DNA of 6,184 nt from Chloroflexota bacterium (GCA_003577005.1 QEUW01000435.1:1-6184), one strand, 5' to 3'. Shown: positions 1-6,097, numbered from the stretch's first letter. The notes: generated by a model not told the origin, from the letters alone. Numbers and translations: made by a program.

Positions 1-568
1 GCACCAGCAGAAATGCCGCTTGAAACGGCAAGAGGTAGAGCGGCCATCCCTGCCACACCCCATAAAAACCTACAAAGGGCGCCTGCGCCACCGCCAGTAG
101 CCAGATCGACGGCAAAAAGAACTCGTTGATGGCGTCATAGCGCACGGCGATGATAAAGCCCATCAGAATAAAGAAGAGCGAGTTCAAGGTGACGGCCACC
201 AGCAGCGCCGGCCAGTTTACAGCTAACCCTCTGGCAAGCGCAGTGGCGCAGATGCTGACCAGCAGCCCCAATGCTGTCAGGCTGACCAGCTTGGCTGCCA
301 GATACTCGCGGCTGCGCAGCGGCGTAATGACCAGCGCCTCCAGCACACCCTCGCCCTTCTCCAGGTAGAGCAATCCCGCCATGAAGAAAAACCCAAAGAT
401 CGAAAGGTCGATGTAAACGATCGGCGCCAGCACGTACTTGACAGCGACTACCGGCAACTGACTTAGTAGAGCGCCCCAGATCAAGATGATAAATCCGGCG
501 GCATAGAACAAACCATGCCGCCACTGGAGCTGCCATTCCCAGCGCAAAGTTGGCCAGAAGCGTCTCAT
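1..568 (-). CDS. ABC-2 type transporter permease, partial (C-terminus beyond the window)
   Basis: This is the membrane subunit of an ABC exporter; the frame is open from an ATG at 568 to the window edge, giving 189 residues. The N-terminus (MRRFWPTLRWEWQLQWRHG) is a short basic and aromatic cytoplasmic stretch. Hydrophobic segments follow at about 20-38, 47-68, 93-113, 119-142, 151-169 and 176 onward. Between the second and third lies EKGEGVLEALVITPLRSREY (70-89), the cytoplasmic loop typical of ABC-2 permeases, which probably contacts the ATPase. The start is supported by GGGGAGGAG at 583-575 and by a 4-nt ATGA overlap with the upstream ATPase stop, which implies translational coupling. The visible size and layout suit the roughly 230-250 residue half-size permeases found next to TetR and ATPase genes, such as the Rv2686c/Rv2687c type; that likeness is from memory of the family. 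Substrate is unknown; drug or lipid-like compounds are plausible. Confidence 0.85.
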   Translation of the reverse strand, partial: MRRFWPTLRWEWQLQWRHGLFYAAGFIILIWGALLSQLPVVAVKYVLAPIVYIDLSIFGFFFMAGLLYLEKGEGVLEALVITPLRSREYLAAKLVSLTALGLLVSICATALARGLAVNWPALLVAVTLNSLFFILMGFIIAVRYDAINEFFLPSIWLLAVAQAPFVGFYGVWQGWPLYLLPFQAAFLLV

Positions 569-1419
569 GTGAGGCTCCTCCCCGTCACCTGGACAAAGAT
601 ATCTTCGAGCGTCGCTTCCTGCGTGTGGATCGTCTCCACTGGATGGTCACGGATCAGGCGCAAGAATTGCTGATTGTGTCCCAGCCCTTCCAGGGGAAAT
701 TCCTCCTGGTGGGTGGCGCCATTACAACGGACCTCCACGCGCACAAATTGGTGGCCGTGGCGCAGTTTGAGCGTGCGTGGGGCGTCGAGCTCTTTGATCT
801 CCCCATCTACGATAAAAGCGACGCGGTCGCAAAGCTGGTCGGCCACGCTCATATCGTGCGTCGTCAGAAAGATAGTCGTGCCGCGGCGCTTGAGGTCGAG
901 GATGATCTCCTTCACCTTGCGGGCGTTGACGGGGTCCAGCCCAGACGTTGGCTCATCCAGAAAGAGCAGCGCCGGCCGGTGGAGCAGCGCCCGCACAAAA
1001 TTGAGCCGCATCTGCATGCCCTTGGAAAACTGCGAAACACGCAGATTGGCGTCCTGCGCCAGACCGACCATCTCGAGCAACTGGAGTGGCTCCTCGGTCT
1101 CGGTCTGGTAGAGCGACCGGAACAGGTTCAGATTTTCCAATGCAGTGAGTTTCTGATAATGGTTCGGCAGTTCAAACGAAACGCCGATGCGCTCATAGTA
1201 GTCTGGACCCCAGTTCTGCAAGTCGCGGCCAAAGACCGTGATCCTGCCCTGATACGCTTTGAGGAGCCGGATCAGGATCTTTTGCGTCGTGCTCTTGCCG
1301 GCGCCACTTGGCCCTAGAAAGCCAAAGATCTCGCCAGCGGCAATGTCAAAACTGATGTTGCGCACAGCAGGCTGTGCGGCACTCCCGTAGGTAAAAACCA
1401 GGTCAAGAACCTCGATCAT
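565..1419 (-). CDS. ABC transporter ATP-binding protein (drug-exporter type)
   Basis: This is the cytoplasmic ATPase that powers the neighbouring permease, 284 residues from ATG 1419. Visible motifs are Walker A GPSGAGKST (37-44 region), a degenerate signature FSKGM (131-135) in place of LSGGQ, Walker B LLFLDEP (151-157), D-loop SGLDP (159-163) and switch histidine H188 in TTHDM. The Q-loop position reads IGVSFELP, so the usual glutamine appears to be glutamate (E83); as I recall, relatives of the TetR-linked exporter type also carry this. A roughly 65-residue C-terminal extension ends in EATLEDIFVQVTGR, a common ending in DrrA/CcmA-like ATPases. The frame extends upstream to an ATG at 1446, but 1419 is preferred: it has GGAGGG 8 nt upstream and gives the normal N-terminus MIEVLDLVFTYG. 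It overlaps tetR by 17 nt and the permease by 4 nt. Confidence 0.93.
   Translation of the reverse strand: MIEVLDLVFTYGSAAQPAVRNISFDIAAGEIFGFLGPSGAGKSTTQKILIRLLKAYQGRITVFGRDLQNWGPDYYERIGVSFELPNHYQKLTALENLNLFRSLYQTETEEPLQLLEMVGLAQDANLRVSQFSKGMQMRLNFVRALLHRPALLFLDEPTSGLDPVNARKVKEIILDLKRRGTTIFLTTHDMSVADQLCDRVAFIVDGEIKELDAPRTLKLRHGHQFVRVEVRCNGATHQEEFPLEGLGHNQQFLRLIRDHPVETIHTQEATLEDIFVQVTGRSLT
575..583 (-). promoter_or_regulatory. Ribosome binding site of the permease gene
   Basis: The minus strand reads GGGGAGGAG followed by CCTCAC and the ATG at 568. It lies inside the last codons of the ATPase gene, so the permease can initiate both independently and by reinitiation from the overlapping ATGA. 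Confidence 0.7.
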
Positions 1420-2056
1420 TGCCCTCTCCCTCCGGCAGAAGACCATCCAAAAGCAGAGCCGCCATCACCCCGGCCAACTCTTCTACTGGCTCATTTCTAT
1501 CGATGTCACCCAGCAGCCGCATCATCGCCACCCCAAAGACCATACCGGCCAGGGCGCGCACGGTTACCGCCACATTGAGCGGACGTAGCTCGCCGGCTGC
1601 CATGCGCTCGCTGAAAAAGCGCTCCCCGATCACAAAGGTCGGCCGCAAGATTTGCTCGAAGTAGCGCTGGCGCAACGCGGCGTTGGTCATCACCTCAGGC
1701 AGCAGCGCCTGCAAGACCGGCAGGCTTTCAAAGATAAGCGCCAGACGCACACGCAGGTACTCGGTAAAAACAGTGCGGAAATCGCCATCATGCCGCATCT
1801 GGTCAAAGTGCTCTGGCCGCGCCTCGGTCTGGTTCAGCCGGTCGAGGATGCCAATGAGCAGTTCGTCCTTGCTGGCGAAATAGGTATAGATCGTGCCGTC
1901 GGCCACGCCCGCCTCCTGCGCCACGGCGCGGATGGTGGCGCGGTGAAAGCCTTTTTGGGCAAAGACCTGGGTGGCTGCATCGAGAATCTGGTTGCGGCGC
2001 GCTGCGATCAGTTGCTGTTGAATCGGGTCAGTTGTCTGGGCCATTTGTTTTCTCAT
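1403..2056 (-). CDS. TetR/AcrR family transcriptional repressor, probably autoregulating the exporter operon
   Basis: This is a one-component regulator expected to bind DNA as a dimer and release it on ligand binding. From ATG 2056 it has 217 residues, a normal family length. The N-terminal part holds the TetR helix-turn-helix: NQILDAATQVFAQKGFHRAT, then IRAVAQEAGVADGTIYTYFASKDELL, with the recognition helix around ADGTIYTYF. The remaining roughly 140 residues form the variable ligand and dimerisation region, mostly helical, with PVLQALLPEVM and an LAGMVFGVAMMRLL stretch. The start is uncertain. ATG 2056, ATG 2044 and TTG 2077 share the frame and none has a good ribosome binding site; TTG 2077 lies inside the operator palindrome and is least likely. 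It is first in the operon, overlaps the ATPase start by 17 nt, and has a palindromic operator over its promoter. The ligand is probably a substrate of the exporter, by inference. Confidence 0.9.
   Translation of the reverse strand: MRKQMAQTTDPIQQQLIAARRNQILDAATQVFAQKGFHRATIRAVAQEAGVADGTIYTYFASKDELLIGILDRLNQTEARPEHFDQMRHDGDFRTVFTEYLRVRLALIFESLPVLQALLPEVMTNAALRQRYFEQILRPTFVIGERFFSERMAAGELRPLNVAVTVRALAGMVFGVAMMRLLGDIDRNEPVEELAGVMAALLLDGLLPEGEGNDRGS
1428..1433 (-). promoter_or_regulatory. Ribosome binding site deciding the ATPase start
   Basis: GGAGGG on the minus strand lies 8 nt before ATG 1419. It sits within the last codons of tetR (the EGEG part of the C-terminus) and supports the internal start over the upstream ATG at 1446. 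Confidence 0.7.
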
Positions 2057-2072
2057 GTCGCTTGATTGTTCA

Positions 2073-2102
2073 TTCAATTGAATGAATATTCATTCAATTG
2101 AA
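2073..2102. promoter_or_regulatory. 30-bp perfect palindrome, predicted TetR operator
   Basis: Both arms match over all 15 positions, centred between 2087 and 2088, with core GAATGAATATTCATTC. The 14-mer TTCATTCAATTGAA also occurs as a direct repeat at 2069-2082 and 2089-2102, a 20-bp period or about two helical turns. The palindrome spans roughly -4 to +26 of the predicted tetR transcript. The core resembles TGAATGA..TCATTCA sites known for some TetR proteins, such as the fatty-acid regulator FadR (YsiA) of Bacillus, from memory. Autorepression of the exporter operon is the natural reading. The repeat structure could host two dimers side by side. Confidence 0.85.
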
Positions 2103-2104
2103 CG

Positions 2105-2132
2105 ATTATAGCACGTCCGGCGCCGGTGTCAA
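2105..2132 (-). promoter_or_regulatory. Consensus sigma70 promoter of the tetR-ABC exporter operon
   Basis: On the minus strand a perfect TTGACA (2132-2127) is followed by 16 nt and a perfect TATAAT (2110-2105), preceded by TGC as an extended -10. The predicted start is near 2098. Two T5 runs on the plus strand (2147-2151 and 2154-2158), read as A-tracts on the promoter strand, lie at about -49 to -60, where an UP element would be. The TetR operator overlaps the start point. Confidence 0.87.
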
Positions 2133-2171
2133 ATACGAAAGCCAGATTTTTCATTTTTCAGGGATGATCAA

Positions 2172-2187
2172 CTCCAGCGTTCTGGAG
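2172..2187. repeat. Short inverted repeat CTCCAG-N4-CTGGAG in the divergent control region
   Basis: A 6-bp perfect inverted repeat with a 4-nt spacer (CGTT) lies between the two divergent promoters, 16 nt upstream of the rightward -35 box. It has no following T-run, so it is not a terminator. It could be a further protein-binding site; no regulator can be assigned. Confidence 0.4.
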
Positions 2188-2203
2188 GTACCGAAAACAG
2201 ACA

Positions 2204-2217
2204 TTGGTATAGACCAA
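2204..2217. promoter_or_regulatory. Palindrome resembling a GntR/HutC (DasR/NagR-type) operator
   Basis: The sequence TTGGTATAGACCAA pairs at 12 of 14 positions: TTGGT/ACCAA arms and a central TA. It closely resembles the TGGTCTAGACCA-type sites bound by HutC-subfamily GntR regulators (DasR of Streptomyces, NagR/YvoA of Bacillus), a comparison from memory. It covers the -35 box of the rightward promoter, so a bound regulator would block it. No GntR gene is in the window, so the regulator would be encoded elsewhere. Confidence 0.55.
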
Positions 2218-2232
2218 ATGATCGTGTATACT
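2204..2232 (+). promoter_or_regulatory. Predicted promoter of the kinase gene
   Basis: TTGGTA (2204-2209) is followed by 17 nt and TATACT (2227-2232), matching 4/6 and 5/6 of the sigma70 consensus with ideal spacing. The predicted start is near 2239, about 23 nt before the GTG at 2262 and 86 nt before ATG 2325. The GntR-like palindrome overlaps its -35 box. Confidence 0.6.
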
Positions 2233-2238
2233 TGTAGC

Positions 2239-2275
2239 AGGGCGTTGGCTGCCATTGCCCGGTGAGCAGCGCCCT
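2239..2275 (+). other. Possible 5'-terminal mRNA hairpin over the kinase GTG start
   Basis: AGGGCG (2239-2244) pairs with CGCCCT (2270-2275), and CTGC (2249-2252) pairs with GCAG (2266-2269), leaving a 4-nt bulge and a 13-nt loop. The structure begins at the predicted transcription start, and the GTG codon at 2262 lies in its loop. It could protect the 5' end or limit initiation at GTG, or it may be chance in GC-rich DNA. Confidence 0.35.
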
Positions 2276-5162
2276 TCTGTCTTTCCAGCCCCACATCAGT
2301 GACCATAAAGCGGATAAACTCTCGATGATGCTAGAGGCAGGCCAGCAGCTACAGCAGGGGCGCTACCGGATCAAGGAACGGCTCAATCAGGGCGGCATGA
2401 GCACGGTCTATCTGGCTACCGACCGCAATCTGGCTGACCGTCTTGTTGCCATCAAAGAGAATGTCGATACTGCGCCCGCAACCCAAGAACAGTTCCAGCG
2501 GGAAGCGGCCCTTCTGGCGCGTCTGACACACCCCAACCTGCCACGCGTAACCGACTACTTTATCGAGCCTTCCGGTCGGCAGTATCTGGTAATGGACTAT
2601 GTAACCGGCGACGATCTGCGGCAGATGATGCAACGCCGCGGCGGGTCACTGCCTGAAGCGGAGGTTCTGCTCTGGATCGGCCATGTGATGAATGCGCTGG
2701 AGTACATGCACGGCTGGATCGACATCGAAACCGGCAAGCCCAGCCCCATCATCCACCGGGACATCAAGCCGAGCAATATCAAGCGCACCCCCAACGGGCG
2801 GATCGTATTAGTGGACTTTGGCCTGGCCAAGTTTCAGATGAGCGCCGAGACGATGATCGGCGCCCGCGCCGTCACCCCCGGCTATTCCCCGGTAGAGCAG
2901 TACACGGGCGGCACCGACATCCGCTCGGATATCTATGCGCTCGGGGCTACGCTCTATATGCTCTTGACCGGTGAGCGGCCACCCGACTCACCCGCACGCG
3001 CCGGAGGAACGCCGCTGGCGCCGCCGCGCAGACTGAACCCTGCCATCAGCCGCAATACGGAGCGCGTGATCTTGCGCGCCATGCAGATGCAGGCTGCCCA
3101 CCGCTTTCAAACCGTCGCCGAGATGCGCGAGGCGCTGGGCAGCCGAAACCTGATCGGTCTGGGGTCAACCCGGCATGATTCCCCTCCCCAACTCGCGCCC
3201 TACAGCGGTAGTAATAACGGACCAGCCAGATGGCGGCGTACCGGTCTGTGGATCACATTTGCGGCTACCATCTTGGTGATGGTCATCCTGGTGAGCGCCC
3301 TGATCAACTCGCCGTCTGCGCTCTGGGAGCGCTTACCCTTTGCAGCGCTTGAACCCAATGCGGCAATCATTGGAGGGTTTACGCCGTCACTGCCGCCACC
3401 TGCAACGGATACGCCTGCCCCTCCAGCGCCGCCTGAGCCAGAGACAGCCCAGGTGATCGCCGCGCAAGTGGTGACTGCGACGATGCCGGCGACCGAGACC
3501 ACGGCCCTACCGGCGACCCCGCTCGCGGAGCTAACTGCTACCGCACAACCCACGCCAACGGCGACAGCGACGCAAGAACCGGCGGCCACTGCAACCACTA
3601 CCCATACGGAAACAGCGGTTCCGACTGCAACGCCGTTGCCGACAGAGACACCGACCATAACACCTACATTCACCGAGCCGCCCTCACCGACATCCACCGA
3701 TACAGCGGTCCCAACAGCAACTTTTACACCGACCGCGCCGCCTACGCTGACAGCGACCGCAACCTCGACGCCTGATCAAGAGGCCACTGCTGAGGCCGCA
3801 GAGCAACTCGCGGCAATGATCATGGCGAGCACCCTTACGGCGGTCGCTGCCGAGCCAGCGACCGCGACGCCAACGGTAACTCCGCTTCCACAACCAACCT
3901 CGACCGTCACACCGGCGCCGACGCTAACGCTCACACCAATGCCAACGCTTACCGAGACGCCAATGCCAACACCCACAATGGCGCCAACATCAACAGCAAC
4001 TGAGACGCCCGTCCCGACGCCAACATCAACAGCAACTGAGACGCCCGTCCCGACGCCAACCCTGGTACCAACACCAACGGCTACTGCAACGCTGGAGCCA
4101 ACGGCGACGTTCACGGCTACGCCTCAGCCGACCGCCACACCCACGGTTACTCCGACTGGGACGCCGACCATCACACCGAGCGCGACAGCTACACCGCTCC
4201 CCACCCATACGCCAACGGCAACGCACACTGTAACGGAGACGGCGACCCACACGCCACCTCCTACGCATACACCGGCCCCGACGGCCACGGCCACCCGAAC
4301 GCCAACCTGGACACCGCCGCCAGCCACGTTTACGCCAACGCCTCGACCAACGGCAACGAGGACTGCGACGGCGACGCGCCCACCCACCCGGGCGCCAACA
4401 GCTACAGCTACACCCACCCCGGTCGTGCCCTCGCCCACAGCGACACCCACGACTGGGATCCCGGTGGCCGGCGCCACCCGAGTCAATCCCCACGATGGGG
4501 CCACTTACGTCTATATCCCTGCCGGCGAATTTCGTAGGGGTAGCGCGGAGGCTCAGGATGAGATGCCTGTTCAAGAGATTAGTCTCGATGCTTTTTGGAT
4601 CATGCGCACCGAAGTAACCAATGCTCAGTACGCACGCTGTGTGGATGCCGGCGCCTGTACTCCGCCAAGCAACGACCGCTGGCTCGACCCCACCTATGCC
4701 GACCACCCGGTGACCCATGTGGACTGGGAGCGCGCCAATACCTATGCGACATGGGTGGGTGGGCGCTTGCCCACTGAAACCGAATGGGAGAAGGCAGCTC
4801 GCGGAACGGATGAGCGCATGTATCCCTGGGGTGACGAAGCGCCCACGGATCACCAACTCAACTACAACTACCAGGAAGGTGATACCGTGCCGGTGGGGAG
4901 CTATGATGCCGGCGCCAGTCCCTATGGTCTACTGGACATGGCCGGCAACGTAGAAGAATGGGTAGCCGACTGGTACGCCGATGATGCATATGTCAGGGCG
5001 CCGGCACAGAATCCGCAGGGGCCGGCAGAAGGAATCTTCCGGGTGGTGCGGGGAGGATCGTTTAATAGCAGCCGCCTTGATGTGCGTACGACGGCGCGCG
5101 GCCGGGCGCTGCCCAATTCGGCTTTTCCCAGCGTGGGCTTCCGCGTTATGCTGAGTGACTGA
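2262..5162 (+). CDS. Transmembrane Ser/Thr protein kinase with long Pro/Thr stalk and extracellular SUMF1 (FGE-like) domain
   Basis: The product has 966 residues from GTG 2262. Residues about 35-295 are a PknB-type kinase with all key residues: glycine loop LNQGGMSTVY (41-50), VAIK lysine K65, helix-C E81, HRDIKPSN (D167, N172), DFG (D185) and an activation segment ending TPGYSPVEQY, with T205 a possible phosphosite. A basic stretch (RWRR, 323-326) and one membrane helix (about 328-348) put the kinase inside the cell. Residues 370-735 are a Pro/Thr/Ala stalk. Residues about 742-965 form an FGE-sulfatase/SUMF1 domain, with YIPAGEF, HPVTHVDWERA, GRLPTETEWEKAARG, PWGDE, GLLDMAGNVEEW and RGGSF..GFRVM. 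The catalytic cysteines of true FGE are absent (SFNSSRLDV at that place), so it is more likely a binding or structural module. C793 and C799 might form a disulfide. ATG 2325 or 2328 is a good alternative start, giving MLEAGQQLQQGRYRI, the usual N-terminus of such kinases. It probably senses an envelope or external signal. Confidence 0.93.
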   Translation: MSSALLSFQPHISDHKADKLSMMLEAGQQLQQGRYRIKERLNQGGMSTVYLATDRNLADRLVAIKENVDTAPATQEQFQREAALLARLTHPNLPRVTDYFIEPSGRQYLVMDYVTGDDLRQMMQRRGGSLPEAEVLLWIGHVMNALEYMHGWIDIETGKPSPIIHRDIKPSNIKRTPNGRIVLVDFGLAKFQMSAETMIGARAVTPGYSPVEQYTGGTDIRSDIYALGATLYMLLTGERPPDSPARAGGTPLAPPRRLNPAISRNTERVILRAMQMQAAHRFQTVAEMREALGSRNLIGLGSTRHDSPPQLAPYSGSNNGPARWRRTGLWITFAATILVMVILVSALINSPSALWERLPFAALEPNAAIIGGFTPSLPPPATDTPAPPAPPEPETAQVIAAQVVTATMPATETTALPATPLAELTATAQPTPTATATQEPAATATTTHTETAVPTATPLPTETPTITPTFTEPPSPTSTDTAVPTATFTPTAPPTLTATATSTPDQEATAEAAEQLAAMIMASTLTAVAAEPATATPTVTPLPQPTSTVTPAPTLTLTPMPTLTETPMPTPTMAPTSTATETPVPTPTSTATETPVPTPTLVPTPTATATLEPTATFTATPQPTATPTVTPTGTPTITPSATATPLPTHTPTATHTVTETATHTPPPTHTPAPTATATRTPTWTPPPATFTPTPRPTATRTATATRPPTRAPTATATPTPVVPSPTATPTTGIPVAGATRVNPHDGATYVYIPAGEFRRGSAEAQDEMPVQEISLDAFWIMRTEVTNAQYARCVDAGACTPPSNDRWLDPTYADHPVTHVDWERANTYATWVGGRLPTETEWEKAARGTDERMYPWGDEAPTDHQLNYNYQEGDTVPVGSYDAGASPYGLLDMAGNVEEWVADWYADDAYVRAPAQNPQGPAEGIFRVVRGGSFNSSRLDVRTTARGRALPNSAFPSVGFRVMLSD
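3369..4466 (+). other. Pro/Thr-rich low-complexity stalk inside the kinase gene
   Basis: About 365 codons (residues 370-735) are dominated by Thr, Pro and Ala in TPT, TAT and ETPVPT units. Such stretches act as extended wall-spanning or heavily glycosylated linkers in exported proteins. The ACN/CCN/GCN composition gives long antisense open frames rich in Gly and Val that are not genes. One segment near residues 504-531 (DQEATAEAAEQLAAMIMAST) breaks the pattern: it is proline-free and likely helical, dividing the stalk in two. Confidence 0.85.
3983..4060 (+). repeat. 36-bp perfect tandem repeat in the stalk
   Basis: Two identical 36-nt units at 3983-4018 and 4019-4054 are followed by the first 6 nt of a third. 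Each encodes the 12-residue unit PTSTATETPVPT, in frame. The surrounding linker is only loosely repetitive, so this exact copy suggests a recent slippage or unequal-recombination event that lengthened the stalk without breaking the frame. Confidence 0.92.
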
Positions 5163-5224
5163 AACGAGTGATCGATTTGCAGAGATAACGCAGATGAGGC
5201 TTCCGCATGGCTAAAAATAGCGAC

Positions 5225-5253
5225 TTTATCCGCATCGTGTACTGTAGTATACT
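5225..5253 (+). promoter_or_regulatory. Possible promoter of the LysM gene
   Basis: TATACT (5248-5253) is a 5/6 match to the -10 consensus and sits within the palindrome AGTATACT; the -35 candidate TTTATC, 17 nt upstream, is weak (3/6). The predicted start is near 5260, leaving a leader of about 100 nt. The gene could instead be read through from the kinase transcript, since no clear terminator separates them. Confidence 0.35.
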
Positions 5254-5344
5254 GACTGTGTACCCCTGCTCGGACAACAGCGGCAAATGTCGCGGATCCA
5301 ATTTCTGGCCGGCAAATTGTCCTCAGCCCTCTAGCGCACGTGAA

Positions 5345-5353
5345 TAAGGAGGT
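5345..5353 (+). promoter_or_regulatory. Full-length consensus ribosome binding site of the LysM gene
   Basis: TAAGGAGGT, a nine-base complement of the 16S 3' end, ends 6 nt before ATG 5360. It is far stronger than anything in front of the kinase, suggesting that the LysM protein is made in much larger amounts per transcript. It fixes the start. Confidence 0.85.
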
Positions 5354-5359
5354 AGATCT

Positions 5360-6097
5360 ATGCATCGAAAGCGATGGCTTTGTCTGCTAAGCGTAGTGCT
5401 GGCGATGACCTTTTTGTTGCTCCTCCAATCCGGTATGAGCCAGGCTGCCCCAGCGGCTCAGTCCGACCAGGCGGATGGGGAGGACTACATCGTACAGCGG
5501 GGAGACTCACTCTATCGCATCAGCGGCCAGCTCTATGGCAACCCGGCGCTTTGGCCGGCAATCGTCGAGGCCACCAATGCCAAAGCCGCGGAAGACTCAA
5601 GCTATTCGATGATTACCAATCCCAGCCGCCTGCGCGTGGGGCAAAAGCTGTGGATCCCCGCGATGCCGGACGCTCGACCCCCTGTGCGTGTGAGCGAGCC
5701 GGCGGCCAGCACACCGGTTGCGACGCCTACGCTTACCCGGCAACCGGCAGTAGAGATTGCACCGTCGGTGCGGTTTGTGGAGCCAGCGGATGGCGCCGTG
5801 GTGCCGCCCGAGGTGAGCGTGGTGTTGACGGCGACGGGGGTGACGATTGAGCCGGCGGGGGTGATTCGAGAGGGAGCGGGTCACCTGCACGTGCTGGTGG
5901 ACATGGACTTTGTGCCGGCAGGCGATGTGGTGATCAACGACGAGCAACACATCCACCTGGGGCAGGGGCAACTGACGACGACGCTGGAACTGGAGCCAGG
6001 CGAGCACGTCTTGCGCCTGCAGTTCACCAACGGCGCCCACATCGCTCTCGAGGGAGAAGAGTATCAGGATACCATCATCGTGACTGTCAGACCCTAG
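5360..6097 (+). CDS. Secreted LysM domain protein with C-terminal DUF4399-like domain
   Basis: The product has 245 residues. An N-terminal signal peptide is visible: basic MHRKRW, a hydrophobic core to about residue 22, and a likely cleavage after SQA or nearby (27-32); there is no lipobox cysteine. Residues 42-100 are a LysM module (DYIVQRGDSLYRISGQLYGN ... LRVGQKLWIP), a fold that binds peptidoglycan or other GlcNAc polymers, here with an insert ATNAKAAEDSSYSM. A short Pro/Thr linker (about 112-132, STPVATPTLT) follows. Residues about 136-243 resemble DUF4399, judging from VRFVEPADGAVVPP, GHLHVLVDMDFVPAG, EQHIHLGQGQ and LEPGEHVLRLQFTNGAH. Several histidines (H175, H177, H197, H199, H216, H227) are conserved-looking and might bind metal or carbohydrate, which is inference. 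It follows the kinase-SUMF1 gene on the same strand and both products face the envelope. The exact role of DUF4399 is not known to me. Confidence 0.88.
   Translation: MHRKRWLCLLSVVLAMTFLLLLQSGMSQAAPAAQSDQADGEDYIVQRGDSLYRISGQLYGNPALWPAIVEATNAKAAEDSSYSMITNPSRLRVGQKLWIPAMPDARPPVRVSEPAASTPVATPTLTRQPAVEIAPSVRFVEPADGAVVPPEVSVVLTATGVTIEPAGVIREGAGHLHVLVDMDFVPAGDVVINDEQHIHLGQGQLTTTLELEPGEHVLRLQFTNGAHIALEGEEYQDTIIVTVRP

Larger units (their letters stand above)
5163..5359. other. Intergenic gap between kinase and LysM genes
   Basis: This 197-nt stretch is richer in A+T than its neighbours and has no coding frame I trust. I see no strong terminator: the best candidate stem is the weak GCTA-AAAA-TAGC around 5210-5221. 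It holds a 7-bp direct repeat TCCGCAT (5202-5208 and 5229-5235), a repeat of GTGTAC (5237-5242 and 5258-5263), a possible promoter, and CAATTT/AAATTG arms at 5299-5304 and 5314-5319. Confidence 0.5.

Noticed and set aside
550..1317. Plus-strand 255-codon frame opposite the ABC ATPase
   Set aside because: The minus strand encodes all ABC motifs over the same span; the plus-strand product has no recognisable features.
1652..2065. Plus-strand frame opposite tetR
   Set aside because: It mirrors the codon pattern of the TetR gene, whose helix-turn-helix is unmistakable; no separate start signal was seen.
2117..2126. CCGGCGCCGG palindrome within the tetR promoter spacer as a MerR-type site
   Set aside because: The spacer is 16 nt, not the 19-20 nt typical of MerR promoters, and short GC palindromes are expected in this base composition.
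3776..4856. Long minus-strand open frames opposite the kinase stalk and SUMF1 region (3776-4114, 4026-4856, 4124-4504)
   Set aside because: They are antisense shadows of the Thr/Pro/Ala codons, giving monotonous Gly/Val- or Arg-rich products with no domain and no ribosome binding site.
5035..5160. Diversity-generating retroelement variable region at the C-terminus of the SUMF1 domain
   Set aside because: The fold and the position (RGGSF ... GFRV) match known DGR targets, but the codons are not enriched in AAC/AAT, and no template repeat or reverse transcriptase is in the window.
5202..5235. Intrinsic terminator after the kinase gene
   Set aside because: Only a 4-bp stem with an A-loop is visible and there is no following T-run; the nearby 7-bp match is a direct repeat, not an inverted one.
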